DNA of 11,971 nucleotides from Candidatus Pacearchaeota archaeon (lineage in GTDB: Archaea > Nanobdellota > Nanobdellia > Pacearchaeales > GW2011-AR1). Position 1 is the stretch's first letter; each line of letters starts with the position of its first letter. The stretch lies in contig JAGVXJ010000018.1 of the NCBI GenBank assembly GCA_018303895.1, forward strand, positions 1 to 11,971. The letters are read 5' to 3'. The translations under genes and the position numbers were made by a program. Below, one piece after another: positions 1 through 6,980 of this stretch. The notes under the pieces were generated by a model that was given only the letters and a program-made list of their open reading frames with translations, was not told where the DNA came from and made no database searches.

Positions 1-62
1 ATCCTGAAATTTTGAAAAAGATACCCAAAAAATTTAAGGGCGTCAAAGTTAAGGTTTTGTAA
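1..62 (+). CDS. 3' end of an unidentified gene (cut by window edge)
   Basis: The third forward frame is open from the window edge and reads PEILKKIPKKFKGVKVKVL before a TAA stop at 60-62. The tail is short, lysine-rich and basic. The stop is followed at once by a T-rich tract that works as an archaeal terminator, which supports this being a real gene end. Too little is visible to name the product. Confidence 0.5.
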   Translation, partial: PEILKKIPKKFKGVKVKVL

Positions 63-75
63 TTTTTTTCTTTTT
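63..75 (+). terminator. Oligo-T terminator after the leading partial gene
   Basis: Seven T, one C, then five T directly follow the stop codon of the preceding reading frame. T tracts on the non-template strand are sufficient for intrinsic termination in archaea. The next promoter starts about 15 bases further on. Confidence 0.5.
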
Positions 76-88
76 GTAAAATAATTTC

Positions 89-120
89 ATCACAATAATA
101 TATTTAAATGAAACGAGTTT
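89..120 (+). promoter_or_regulatory. Core promoter of the 121-564 gene, twin of 577-608
   Basis: An AT-rich TATA-like stretch lies between -32 and -14 of the start codon, close enough for leaderless transcription. The block ATCACAATAAT sits at exactly -32 to -22, and AATGAAAC occurs at -14. The same two elements precede the next gene at nearly the same distances, so the two genes probably share a promoter type or a regulator. Confidence 0.55.
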
Positions 121-564
121 ATGGATAGGATGAGGGATTATACTGACTTGGGCAAGAGAGCGGATGATGAAATATTTTTTTCAAAATTAAAGAGGGCGAG
201 AGTTACGTTGGAAAGACTGGCTCTTAGAATTAATCCTAATGATGACTCAAAGGAGAACTTGGTTTATGTCGGAAAAGTTTTGGTTGCATGTGATAATAAC
301 CAAGAAATTAAAAACGAGAATCCGACGGAATTTTCTGAGGTATTTTTGTCTGGTGTTCAATCCGATTTTTACCGTGTTCTCAACAAGTCGCTTAATGGAC
401 CTGAGACTGAAAGAAGTTTATCTGGGTTTTATGGAAAAATATTAAGGGGCGCAACTGAAGAATTAACTTCTGATGAGATTGATATTGCCTCAAAAATTGT
501 CAGTAACCTTTCAAATATTTATTCTGATAGATTGCCTCCTAAAAAGACTAGGTCGCTAATCTAG
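121..564 (+). CDS. Hypothetical protein, 147 aa
   Basis: I do not recognise this family. The protein is soluble-looking, rich in charged residues and probably mostly helical (for example residues 15-40 and 108-137). It has no signal peptide, membrane segment, cysteine cluster or catalytic motif that I can see, and it ends in a basic tail (PPKKTRSLI). The ATG at 121 fits a leaderless transcript from the TATA-like element just upstream. The gene stands alone on its own promoter, and its promoter closely matches that of the following gene, so the two may be expressed together although their proteins show no obvious similarity. Confidence 0.6.
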   Translation: MDRMRDYTDLGKRADDEIFFSKLKRARVTLERLALRINPNDDSKENLVYVGKVLVACDNNQEIKNENPTEFSEVFLSGVQSDFYRVLNKSLNGPETERSLSGFYGKILRGATEELTSDEIDIASKIVSNLSNIYSDRLPPKKTRSLI

Positions 565-576
565 TAAGAATTTTTT

Positions 577-608
577 ATCACAATAATCTTTTTAATGAAA
601 CATCTTTT
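577..608 (+). promoter_or_regulatory. Core promoter of the 609-1070 gene, twin of 89-120
   Basis: ATCACAATAAT lies at 577-587, exactly -32 to -22 from the ATG at 609, as in the preceding gene. AATGAAAC follows at 594-601. The six-T run at 571-576 just upstream could also end the transcript of the preceding gene. Confidence 0.55.
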
Positions 609-1070
609 ATGAAGTTTATGGTATTTGATTCGAAAACAAGAATTTATCGAGTTAATCGAAAAATTAATTTAGACTTAGTTTTGAATTATATTGAAAAAAT
701 TCCCCCTAAAAATTGGCATAAAGCTGTTTATGGAATTCCATTTGGCTCTCAATTTTTTTATTTGGCTCCAGTTTCGAGAGAGGTCTATGTTACAAAAATG
801 GCTTCTTCGGTTTTGGTGGATTTTAGGATAGGATTTCCTGAGTCGAATTTTGTTCTTGTTAATATTGAATACAAAGTTAATGGTGAGAACCAAATGAAAA
901 TAAATGAGCCGAATCATTTAATTCTTCTAATTAATATTCCTTCTATTAATTCAAATGAACATGAAAGAGTCAAAACTTTGACTCAAAAATTAGACAAAAA
1001 AGTTCATTCTTGTCATAATAATTCATCTGGTGCTTATTGTCCAACTTGTCAAGATTTAGGTTTGGGTTAA
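609..1070 (+). CDS. Hypothetical protein, 153 aa, with a C-terminal Cys/His cluster
   Basis: I do not recognise this family. The first 110 residues alternate hydrophobic and polar segments and look like a mixed alpha/beta fold. A charged helix follows at about 115-132. The tail then carries His133, Cys135, His136, Cys144 and Cys147, spaced like a small zinc knuckle (HxCH then CPTC). No signal peptide or membrane segment is seen. The start at 609 suits the promoter at 577-608; a second in-frame ATG lies at 618. The promoter matches that of the upstream hypothetical gene. Metal binding is an inference from cysteine spacing only. Confidence 0.6.
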   Translation: MKFMVFDSKTRIYRVNRKINLDLVLNYIEKIPPKNWHKAVYGIPFGSQFFYLAPVSREVYVTKMASSVLVDFRIGFPESNFVLVNIEYKVNGENQMKINEPNHLILLINIPSINSNEHERVKTLTQKLDKKVHSCHNNSSGAYCPTCQDLGLG

Positions 1071-1087
1071 TTCTTTATTGTAAAAAA

Positions 1088-1095
1088 CTTTATAA
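1088..1095 (+). promoter_or_regulatory. TATA box of valS
   Basis: CTTTATAA is centred about 27 bases before the ATG at 1118, the spacing expected for a leaderless archaeal transcript. This sets the valS start at 1118, not at an upstream in-frame start inside the preceding gene. Confidence 0.6.
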
Positions 1096-1117
1096 CTTCA
1101 TTCTTTCTTTGTTTTCT

Positions 1118-3508
1118 ATGGACACGAAATGGACTGTTGAACGGGAACTTAAGATTTTGGAAAAATGGCGAAGTTCTGAAATGTTTCAGTTTAATAAAAA
1201 TACCAAGAAGAAAATTTATTCAATCGACACGCCGCCACCTTATGTTAATTCGCCGGTTCATATTGCTCAGGCAGTTACTTATTGTTACATGGATTTTTTT
1301 GCAAGATACCGAAGAATGAAAGGGTTTGAAGTTATTTTTCCGTTGGGGCTTGATAGAAATGGTTTGCCGATTGAAATGGCAGCTGAGAAAAAATTTAATA
1401 TTTCTCCGTTCATCGTCGGCAGAGATAAGTTTTTGGAGTATTGTCAGAAACTGATAAATGAAGGTTCGGAAGGAACAAAAGAATCTTTTGCGAAACTTGG
1501 AATTTCTTTTACTTCTTACAAAGAAGGCAATCATATTGGGGCAGTTTATCTTACTGATTCCGACGATTACCGAGCGCTGACTCAGGCTACGTTCATTGAC
1601 TTGTACAAAAAAGGTTTGGTTTACGAGGACAAAAGAATTACTAATTGGGACCCGAAACTTAGAACGACTTTGGCTGATTCGGAAATTGATTATGAAAATA
1701 TTCCTTCAACTTTTAGTTTTATAAGATGGAAAATTAAAGGAACTGAAGATTTTGTTGTTATCGCGACGACGAGACCGGAATTAATTTGCACTTGTGGTAT
1801 GGTTATTTTTAATCCAGAAGATGAGAGATACAAAAAGCTGGACGGCAAAATTTTAATTAGTCCGCTTTTCAACAAGGAAATTCAATTGAAGGCACATCCT
1901 CTTGCGCAAATTGACAAAGGAACTGGAATTGTAATGATGTGTTCGGCAGGAGATTTGAGTGATATTCAATTTTTTAGAGAGCAAAATTTGATACCAGTAA
2001 TTGCAATAAACCAGGACGGAACTATGAATGAGAAAGCTGGATTTTTGAATGGATTAAAAGTTAAGGAAGCAAGAAAAAAAATAATTGAAATGCTTACTGA
2101 AAAAAATATTCTGATAAAACAGGAATTCATTTCTCATCGAACGCCGATTTCGGAAAGGTCAAAAGCTGAAATTGAATTTATTGAAATGCCTGAATTTTAT
2201 TTGAAACAACTTGATTTTATTAAAGAGATAAGAAAGGTTTCTGAAAAAATAAAATTTTATCCGGCGGAATCGAAAAAAATTCTTGATTTTTGGCTGGACA
2301 TGATTGCGATTGATTGGCCTATTTCTCGACGGAGATATTATGCAACCGAAATTCCTTTGTGGCATTGTAAAGATAAAAATTTGATTGCAATTCCAAAACC
2401 CGGGAAGTATTACAAACCTTGGAAGGAAAAACCAATTTTTAGCGAAGAAACTGAAGTTTACAAAGACGGAAAAAAAGTTGGAGCTCTTAATGATGCAGAA
2501 TTCAAAAAAGAAAATTGGGTTGGGGAAGAAAGAGTTTTTGACACTTGGATGGATTCTTCGATTTCTGAATTGTACACTCTGAAATATCGCCAGGATGATG
2601 AATTTTTTAAGAAGGCTTTTCCGTCGAGCTTGAGACCGCAGGGAAAAGAAATTGTAAGAACTTGGCTTTATTATACAATCTTGCGAGGATATTTAGAAAC
2701 TGGAAAACCTTGCTTCGATGACGTTTGGATTCATCAACATTTGCTCGACGAGAAAGGCAGAAAAATGTCAAAGTCAATAGGAAATGTTATTGATCCCAAG
2801 GACTTGCTTAAAGAATACGGCGCAGAAGCAATAAGGTTTTGGGCAGCAATTGAGGGAGACTTGGCGAAACAGGATTTAAGTGTTTCAAAAGAAAGAATAA
2901 AAGCAGAATCAAAAACGATTACTAAACTTTTGAATGTTGCTAATTTTATTTTGCAGTTTGGGAAGCCGACGAGAATTCCTAAGCTTACTGAACTTGACCA
3001 ATTATTTATTGATTACATGAATGAACTGACAAATTTTACTGATGATAATTACAAAGAATATAATTTCCATTATCCAGTTGTTAAGATTAGAAATTTTTTG
3101 TGGGAAATTTTTGCTTCGCATTATATTGAACTGATTAAGGCAAGAGCTTACAATCAGGAAGGAAAATTTTCTAATGAAGAATCTGAATCTGCGAAATATA
3201 CTTTGCACTTTTTACTCGAAAGACTTTTGTTTTTGCTTTATCCGGTTATTCCTCAAGTCACGACGGAGATTGCGAAAGAAAAAGGAATTGAGCTTTTGAA
3301 AGAAGAATGGCCGAAGGCAAAAAAAGTAGAAGCTGATTTTGGAGTAATTGAAAAACTTTTGAATTTTAATACTGAAATCTGGAATGAAATCTGGAAGAAA
3401 AAAAGAGAACAAAATTTAAGTTTAAGGTCGGAAATTTCTGGGATAAAAATTCCGAAAGAGCTCAAGAACTTCGAAGGTGACTTGAGAGAATGTCACAATA
3501 TAAGATAA
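1118..3508 (+). CDS. valS: Valyl-tRNA synthetase (archaeal type)
   Basis: This 796-aa class I synthetase charges tRNA-Val in the cytoplasm. The Rossmann catalytic core begins near residue 35 with DTPPPYVNSPVHIAQ; the usual HIGH signature reads HIAQ at 48-51. The CP1 editing domain includes ATTRPE (about 216-221) and a GTGIVMMCSAGD stretch characteristic of ValRS over IleRS. RRRYYATEIPLW and KMSKS (549-553) complete the active site. A helical anticodon-binding domain follows from about 610 to the end. Length is on the short side for ValRS, and there is no C-terminal coiled coil like the bacterial one. The cysteine pairs that often bind zinc after IPLW are missing (one Cys only). The frame is open upstream to 1037, but the extra residues overlap the previous gene and the TATA box supports 1118. 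Confidence 0.95.
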   Translation: MDTKWTVERELKILEKWRSSEMFQFNKNTKKKIYSIDTPPPYVNSPVHIAQAVTYCYMDFFARYRRMKGFEVIFPLGLDRNGLPIEMAAEKKFNISPFIVGRDKFLEYCQKLINEGSEGTKESFAKLGISFTSYKEGNHIGAVYLTDSDDYRALTQATFIDLYKKGLVYEDKRITNWDPKLRTTLADSEIDYENIPSTFSFIRWKIKGTEDFVVIATTRPELICTCGMVIFNPEDERYKKLDGKILISPLFNKEIQLKAHPLAQIDKGTGIVMMCSAGDLSDIQFFREQNLIPVIAINQDGTMNEKAGFLNGLKVKEARKKIIEMLTEKNILIKQEFISHRTPISERSKAEIEFIEMPEFYLKQLDFIKEIRKVSEKIKFYPAESKKILDFWLDMIAIDWPISRRRYYATEIPLWHCKDKNLIAIPKPGKYYKPWKEKPIFSEETEVYKDGKKVGALNDAEFKKENWVGEERVFDTWMDSSISELYTLKYRQDDEFFKKAFPSSLRPQGKEIVRTWLYYTILRGYLETGKPCFDDVWIHQHLLDEKGRKMSKSIGNVIDPKDLLKEYGAEAIRFWAAIEGDLAKQDLSVSKERIKAESKTITKLLNVANFILQFGKPTRIPKLTELDQLFIDYMNELTNFTDDNYKEYNFHYPVVKIRNFLWEIFASHYIELIKARAYNQEGKFSNEESESAKYTLHFLLERLLFLLYPVIPQVTTEIAKEKGIELLKEEWPKAKKVEADFGVIEKLLNFNTEIWNEIWKKKREQNLSLRSEISGIKIPKELKNFEGDLRECHNIR

Positions 3509-3513
3509 AAAGT

Positions 3514-3562
3514 GAAGTTAAAACTTCCCATTCAAAGTTTTTCAAAAATTCCAAAACTTTGA
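3514..3562. terminator. Two hairpins between convergent genes
   Basis: GAAGTT/AACTTC (3514-3527) forms a small hairpin. TCAAAGTTTT (3532-3541) pairs perfectly with AAAACTTTGA (3553-3562) across an 11-nt loop. They lie between the end of valS and the end of the convergent receiver-domain gene, where a bidirectional end-of-transcript structure would be expected. T runs on the plus strand are short, so termination of valS here is only likely. Confidence 0.4.
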
Positions 3563-3583
3563 GAGAGACGCATAAGTTGAAGT

Positions 3584-3613
3584 AAAAAAAGAAAAAATAA
3601 ATTGAATAAAAAA
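3584..3613 (-). terminator. Oligo-T terminator of the receiver-domain gene
   Basis: Read on the minus strand, several runs of six to seven T follow within 35 bases of the stop codon at 3618. This is the usual archaeal terminator arrangement. Confidence 0.5.
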
Positions 3614-3617
3614 TAAA

Positions 3618-4244
3618 TTATTTCTTTTCTTCGTTAAGTTTCTTTATTCCGTCTAAAGCTCTTTCCCAAGTTTCTGGTTTGCTTTTGTCGACGCCTTCAA
3701 TAGTTATGCCGAGATTACCAATCACGTGTTTAAGTTCCTCCCCAGAATAGGATTTTCTTGTACTGTACATTTGCTGTGGAATATCTTCCTCGATTAAATA
3801 TCTTATAGTAGACAAATTTCCTTCGTGTCGATCGCCTTGAGAAAGGAGTATGTAAGGAATTTTTTTGTTAATTGCTATGTCTAATATTCTTAGTCCATTT
3901 GGGTCTTCATCTAGTTCTGAAAGAGTTGGGATTGGTTTATTTGCACATCTTGACTGTTTATTAGAGTTAACTCCTAGTTCCTCTGCTGCCCCCATCAAAA
4001 TACTTTTAGTGTATAATTCTCTGTCTTTTTCTCCATCTGGGAAAAATAAGTCGGTTAAAATTCCATCGATGCTTCTGCTTTTGTTTAATATACTCGATGC
4101 CTCTTGGTAATTTGTAGCATAAAGCACCTCTAGATCTGATTGTCTTTCTAATACTAATTTAGCTACTTGTAAGTATTGCGGATTATCATCTACAACTAGC
4201 AATTCTAGCTTTCTTTCGTTTTGTGTGTTTGTTTGTGTTGTCAT
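3618..4244 (-). CDS. Stand-alone response-regulator receiver-domain protein
   Basis: This 208-aa protein has the CheY-like receiver signature: strand 1 plus acidic pair at LELLVVDDN (Asp19, Asp20), probable phospho-acceptor Asp65 in GILTDLFFPDG, the conserved Ser/Thr at Ser135 in YILLSQGD, and Lys164 in STRKS. It has no DNA-binding or enzymatic output domain. Between strand 3 and strand 4 there is an insertion of roughly 40 residues (about 70-115, including NSNKQSRCANKP) that ordinary CheY lacks. A charged helix ends the protein. No histidine kinase lies in the window. The gene is divergent from the double-Lrp regulator and has its own promoter with a palindrome over the TATA box. What it signals to is not visible. 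Confidence 0.8.
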   Translation of the reverse strand: MTTQTNTQNERKLELLVVDDNPQYLQVAKLVLERQSDLEVLYATNYQEASSILNKSRSIDGILTDLFFPDGEKDRELYTKSILMGAAEELGVNSNKQSRCANKPIPTLSELDEDPNGLRILDIAINKKIPYILLSQGDRHEGNLSTIRYLIEEDIPQQMYSTRKSYSGEELKHVIGNLGITIEGVDKSKPETWERALDGIKKLNEEKK

Positions 4245-4267
4245 TTTATTTTGTATTTTTTATTTAC

Positions 4268-4275
4268 TTTATAGT
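4268..4275 (-). promoter_or_regulatory. TATA box of the receiver-domain gene
   Basis: On the minus strand ACTATAAA lies about 24-31 bases before the ATG at 4244, placing the transcript start at or next to the start codon. Confidence 0.5.
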
Positions 4276-4298
4276 AATACCATAGATATTTTACTATA
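4270..4298. promoter_or_regulatory. Candidate operator: 8-bp inverted repeat over the promoter
   Basis: TATAGTAA (4270-4277) and TTACTATA (4291-4298) form a perfect inverted repeat whose arm centres are 21 bp apart, about two helical turns. One arm overlaps the TATA box of the receiver-domain gene. The adjacent divergent gene encodes an Lrp-type DNA-binding protein, so it is a plausible ligand of this site. That link is inference. Confidence 0.4.
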
Positions 4299-4335
4299 TT
4301 AAACTTTTGTCAAGAAAATAGGCATAAAAGGGAAT

Positions 4336-4345
4336 ATTTATAAAT
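4336..4345 (+). promoter_or_regulatory. TATA box of the double-Lrp gene
   Basis: ATTTATAAAT, preceded by the purine-rich AAAAGGGA that could serve as a BRE, is centred 27 bases before the in-frame ATG at 4367 and 18 before the ATG at 4358. The spacing favours 4367 as the true start. Confidence 0.55.
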
Positions 4346-4357
4346 TAAGAGGTATTT

Positions 4358-5353
4358 ATGCCAATAATGATTAAAACAACTAAATTTAAACTGGATAAAT
4401 ACGACGGTAAACTACTTTTTGAGTTGGATAAAGATTCTCAGATTGCTTCAACAACTCTAGCGAAAAGAGTTGGAAGATCGAGGCAGGCAGTTGAATATAG
4501 AATAAATCGTTTGGTTAAAGAAGGAATTATTACGGGGTTTCAAACTTCGATAAATCCTCATAAACTTGGTTACAAGATATATAAAACTTATTTTAAACTA
4601 AGAAACATTCCAAATGAAAAACAAAAATTACTTGAGCATCTTAGGAAAGCAGGAATAGTTTATTGGATGGGTGAATGTTCTGGAAGCTGGGATTTGATTG
4701 TTGCTTTATTCGTAAAAGATGATTATGAATTTTTCAATTTTAAGAATGAGTTAACTTCAAAGTTTACTTCTTTGATTGTTGGAGAAGATGAACAGATAAT
4801 CCTCGACGCGAAACAATATCCTAAAAGATATTTTACTGAAAAAAATTCAGAACCAGTTATTTTTGCGGGAAAAATTGTTCAGAATGAAATCTCGGATTTG
4901 GATTTTAAAATTCTTTCCCATATTGTTAATAATTCCAGAATTTCGATTGTCGAACTTTCTTCAAAGGTAAAGGCAAATATCAAGACAGTAAATAGTCGTT
5001 TGGAAATACTCGAAAAGAAAGGGATAATTTTGCAATACAGAATTGGAATTGATTTAAATAAACTCGGACTTGAACTTTACAAAGCAATAATCACTCTCGA
5101 CAGATATACTCCTGAAGACGAGAAAAAATTATTCAGTTATGTTTCAAATATTCCGAATATAAATTATTTCATAAGAAATCTTGGACAAATTGAACTGGAA
5201 TTTGTTGCGGAAAATTATCAGGAATATTACAAAATTATTGAAGATTTAAAAAAAGAATTTCCGAATGTGATAAGAACGGCAGATTTTGTTTTAATGATAA
5301 CTGACGAATGGACTCCCGGTTTCGAAAATCTTTGGAAAACTTCGAAATATTAA
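4358..5353 (+). CDS. Tandem double Lrp/AsnC-family transcriptional regulator
   Basis: The 331 residues contain two Lrp-like modules in a row. Module one has a winged HTH at about 13-62 (LDKYDGKLLFELDKDSQ then a recognition helix near RSRQAVEYRINRLVKEGII) and a ligand/dimer-type domain at about 65-150. Module two has a second HTH at about 178-228 (ISDLDFKILSHIVNNSR, then TVNSRLEILEKKGII) and a second alpha/beta domain at about 232-318. Ordinary Lrp proteins are about 150 residues with one of each, so this looks like an internal duplication or fusion giving a pseudodimer. The first methionine codon is at 4358; TATA spacing prefers 4367 (three residues shorter). Target and effector are unknown; it may control the divergent receiver gene. 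Confidence 0.8.
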   Translation: MPIMIKTTKFKLDKYDGKLLFELDKDSQIASTTLAKRVGRSRQAVEYRINRLVKEGIITGFQTSINPHKLGYKIYKTYFKLRNIPNEKQKLLEHLRKAGIVYWMGECSGSWDLIVALFVKDDYEFFNFKNELTSKFTSLIVGEDEQIILDAKQYPKRYFTEKNSEPVIFAGKIVQNEISDLDFKILSHIVNNSRISIVELSSKVKANIKTVNSRLEILEKKGIILQYRIGIDLNKLGLELYKAIITLDRYTPEDEKKLFSYVSNIPNINYFIRNLGQIELEFVAENYQEYYKIIEDLKKEFPNVIRTADFVLMITDEWTPGFENLWKTSKY

Positions 5354-5357
5354 TAAA
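5347..5357 (+). promoter_or_regulatory. TATA box of the 5380-5727 gene
   Basis: ATATTAATAAA overlaps the stop codon of the preceding regulator gene and is centred about 28 bases before the ATG at 5380, giving a leaderless transcript. Confidence 0.5.
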
Positions 5358-5379
5358 CTAATTCTCCTTGTTCATTGTT

Positions 5380-5727
5380 ATGAGTCTTAAAGAAAGAATT
5401 GCGAGAATAAGCAAGAGAATTTCCCACACAACTAATCAAATTGAGGAGAGAATTGATTTGGTTGGTGGTTTGACAAAAAAGATTGAGGTTGGTGAAAAAG
5501 ATTTTGAAAAAGTTAAAGTGGTTGGTGAAAATGACGGAAGACAGGCAATTCTGCGAGACATTCATTATGGAATTTTAATTGGAAGAATTGAGAATACTAA
5601 TAAGAATCTGGTGGATTATATTCTTCACCCAACCGTCGGAGATCCAATTTATTTGTGTTATCATGATTTACGGGCAATGGAACTTATCGAAGGCGAAGTT
5701 AATACCTTTGGAGACATAAGAAGATAA
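5380..5727 (+). CDS. Hypothetical protein, 115 aa
   Basis: I do not recognise this family. The first 50 or so residues are a charged helical region (MSLKERIARISKRISHT onwards) that could form a coiled coil. The rest (about 56-115) looks like a small alpha/beta domain with DIHYGILIGRIENTNKNL and a HPTVGDPIYLCYHDLRAMEL segment. The frame is open back to a TTG at 5368, but the ATG at 5380 has the right TATA spacing. It lies 50 bp before the aRF1 gene in the same direction, yet aRF1 has its own promoter, so co-transcription is uncertain. Confidence 0.65.
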   Translation: MSLKERIARISKRISHTTNQIEERIDLVGGLTKKIEVGEKDFEKVKVVGENDGRQAILRDIHYGILIGRIENTNKNLVDYILHPTVGDPIYLCYHDLRAMELIEGEVNTFGDIRR

Positions 5728-5746
5728 TCTAATTCTGAAACCTTAA

Positions 5747-5756
5747 CTTTTATTAA
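5747..5756 (+). promoter_or_regulatory. TATA box of aRF1
   Basis: CTTTTATTAA is centred 26 bases before the ATG at 5778, as expected for leaderless transcription. Confidence 0.5.
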
Positions 5757-5777
5757 CCATCTTTATCTTCATAAATT

Positions 5778-6869
5778 ATGGCTAAATTGAACAGTGATGA
5801 ACTTGCGGAATTGTTGGACATACTCGAAGGTTTCAAGGGCAGGCACACTGAATTAATTACTGTTATGGTTCCGGCTGGTTACGATGCGAATGCTGCACAG
5901 AAACAGCTTGAAGCAGAAATTTCTACTGCGAAAAATATTAAGTCGACTGGGACGAGAAAAAATGTTACAGAGGCACTTGAAAAAATTATTCGATATTTGA
6001 AAGCATTAAACAGAACTCCAGAGAACGGACTTGTATTGTATTGCGGAAATGTTTCACAAGTCGAGGGGCAGGACGATATGCAACTTTGGGATATTGAACC
6101 ACCGTTGCCATTGAAGATTAGAATGTATCGATGCGATAAAGATTTTGTTACACAACCCTTGAGAGAAATGCTTGAAGTTGACGAAGTTTTTGGTTTGCTT
6201 GTTATGGACAGAAAAGATGCGACAATCGGAATGCTCGAGGGAAAAAGAATTGAAATGATTCAGAAAATGAGCTCGGGAGTTCCGTCGAAAGTCCGGGCTG
6301 GTGGACAGAGTTCGCAGAGATTTCACAGAATTACTGAAGGTTTGACAAAAGAATTTTACAAAAGAATTGCCGATGAAATGAAAAAGATTTTTTATGACAA
6401 TCCAAAACTTAAAGGAATTTTAATTGGCGGACCAATCCCAACAAAAGATGAATTTATCGACGGTGAATATCTCCCAACAAAACTTAGAGAATTGGTTATT
6501 GCAAGAAGCGATTTGGGATATGCCGACGAACATGGATTGAAACTTTTGGTTGAATCTGCTCAAGATGTTTTGTCAAGTCAGGGAATTATCAAAGAGAAAA
6601 AAATTCTTGAAAAGTTTTTTAATGTTTTGGGAAGCAATCCGAAGATGGCGGCTTATCGAGAACCAGATGTAAGAAAAGCATTAGAGTACGGTGCAGTTGA
6701 ATTACTTTTGCTTTCAAAAGCTATTGATAAAAATCTTTCAAAAGAACTTAGGCAACTCGCGAATAATATTTCTGCACACTTCGAAATTGTTTCGACGGAA
6801 ACACCAGAAGGCGAACAATTTTTTAATCTTTCTGGTATAGGGGCAATCCTGCGTTTTTCTATTAACTAA
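5778..6869 (+). CDS. prf1: Archaeal peptide chain release factor aRF1
   Basis: aRF1 recognises all three stop codons and releases the finished protein at the ribosome. The 363-aa sequence shows KNIKS (about 52-56) with GTRKNVTEAL in the stop-decoding N domain, LVLYCGNVS in place of the eukaryotic YxCxxxF region, RAGGQSSQRF carrying the catalytic GGQ in the M domain, and a C domain ending EGEQFFNLSGIGAILRFSIN. It is shorter than the roughly 410 residues common in other archaea, but all domains are present. The last eleven codons (GGT ATA GGG GCA ATC CTG CGT and on) use choices unlike the rest of the gene, and a second version of this end lies 155 bp downstream. The present 3' end therefore appears to have been supplied by an inserted element. 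Confidence 0.95.
   Translation: MAKLNSDELAELLDILEGFKGRHTELITVMVPAGYDANAAQKQLEAEISTAKNIKSTGTRKNVTEALEKIIRYLKALNRTPENGLVLYCGNVSQVEGQDDMQLWDIEPPLPLKIRMYRCDKDFVTQPLREMLEVDEVFGLLVMDRKDATIGMLEGKRIEMIQKMSSGVPSKVRAGGQSSQRFHRITEGLTKEFYKRIADEMKKIFYDNPKLKGILIGGPIPTKDEFIDGEYLPTKLRELVIARSDLGYADEHGLKLLVESAQDVLSSQGIIKEKKILEKFFNVLGSNPKMAAYREPDVRKALEYGAVELLLLSKAIDKNLSKELRQLANNISAHFEIVSTETPEGEQFFNLSGIGAILRFSIN
6813..6835 (+). repeat. Left copy of a 23-bp core repeat (attachment-site candidate)
   Basis: These 23 bases inside the last codons of aRF1 (from the codons for EQFFNLSG) recur without mismatch at 6968-6990. Sequence on both sides of the core differs between the copies mostly by synonymous changes. This is what crossover within a shared core of two related aRF1 ends would leave. 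Confidence 0.65.
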
Positions 6870-6980
6870 AAAATTGTTCCCCTCGCTACGCTATGCTCGC
6901 CGAGACTCTCACAAGTTCGGTCCCAACTTTGTGTGCAAAGATTGGCGCAGTCGCTCGCATGGAGGGTGAACAATTTTTTA
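6867..6980. repeat. 114-nt imperfect palindrome between the two aRF1 ends
   Basis: TAAAAAATTGTTC (6867-6879) pairs perfectly with GAACAATTTTTTA (6968-6980). With one bulged base the pairing continues through CCCTC/GAGGG (6880-6884/6962-6966). Inside are GC-rich stretches (CTCGCTACGCTATGCTCGCC) and a nested hairpin CTTTG-TGTG-CAAAG. The 6867-6879 arm can equally pair with the left core (6813-6825), enclosing the aRF1 stop codon. No protein-coding frame is apparent. It may be the body of a minimal or internally deleted mobile unit. Confidence 0.6.

Noticed and set aside
1037..1117. N-terminal extension of valS
   Set aside because: It overlaps the previous gene, lacks similarity to ValRS and lies before the TATA box at 1088-1095.
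5368..5379. TTG start for the 5380-5727 gene
   Set aside because: It adds four residues with no family support, and the ATG at 5380 has the proper distance from the TATA box.
6836..6967. Intein or group I intron in aRF1
   Set aside because: The insert lies after an intact stop codon, has no endonuclease or splicing motifs, and leaves a complete protein without splicing.
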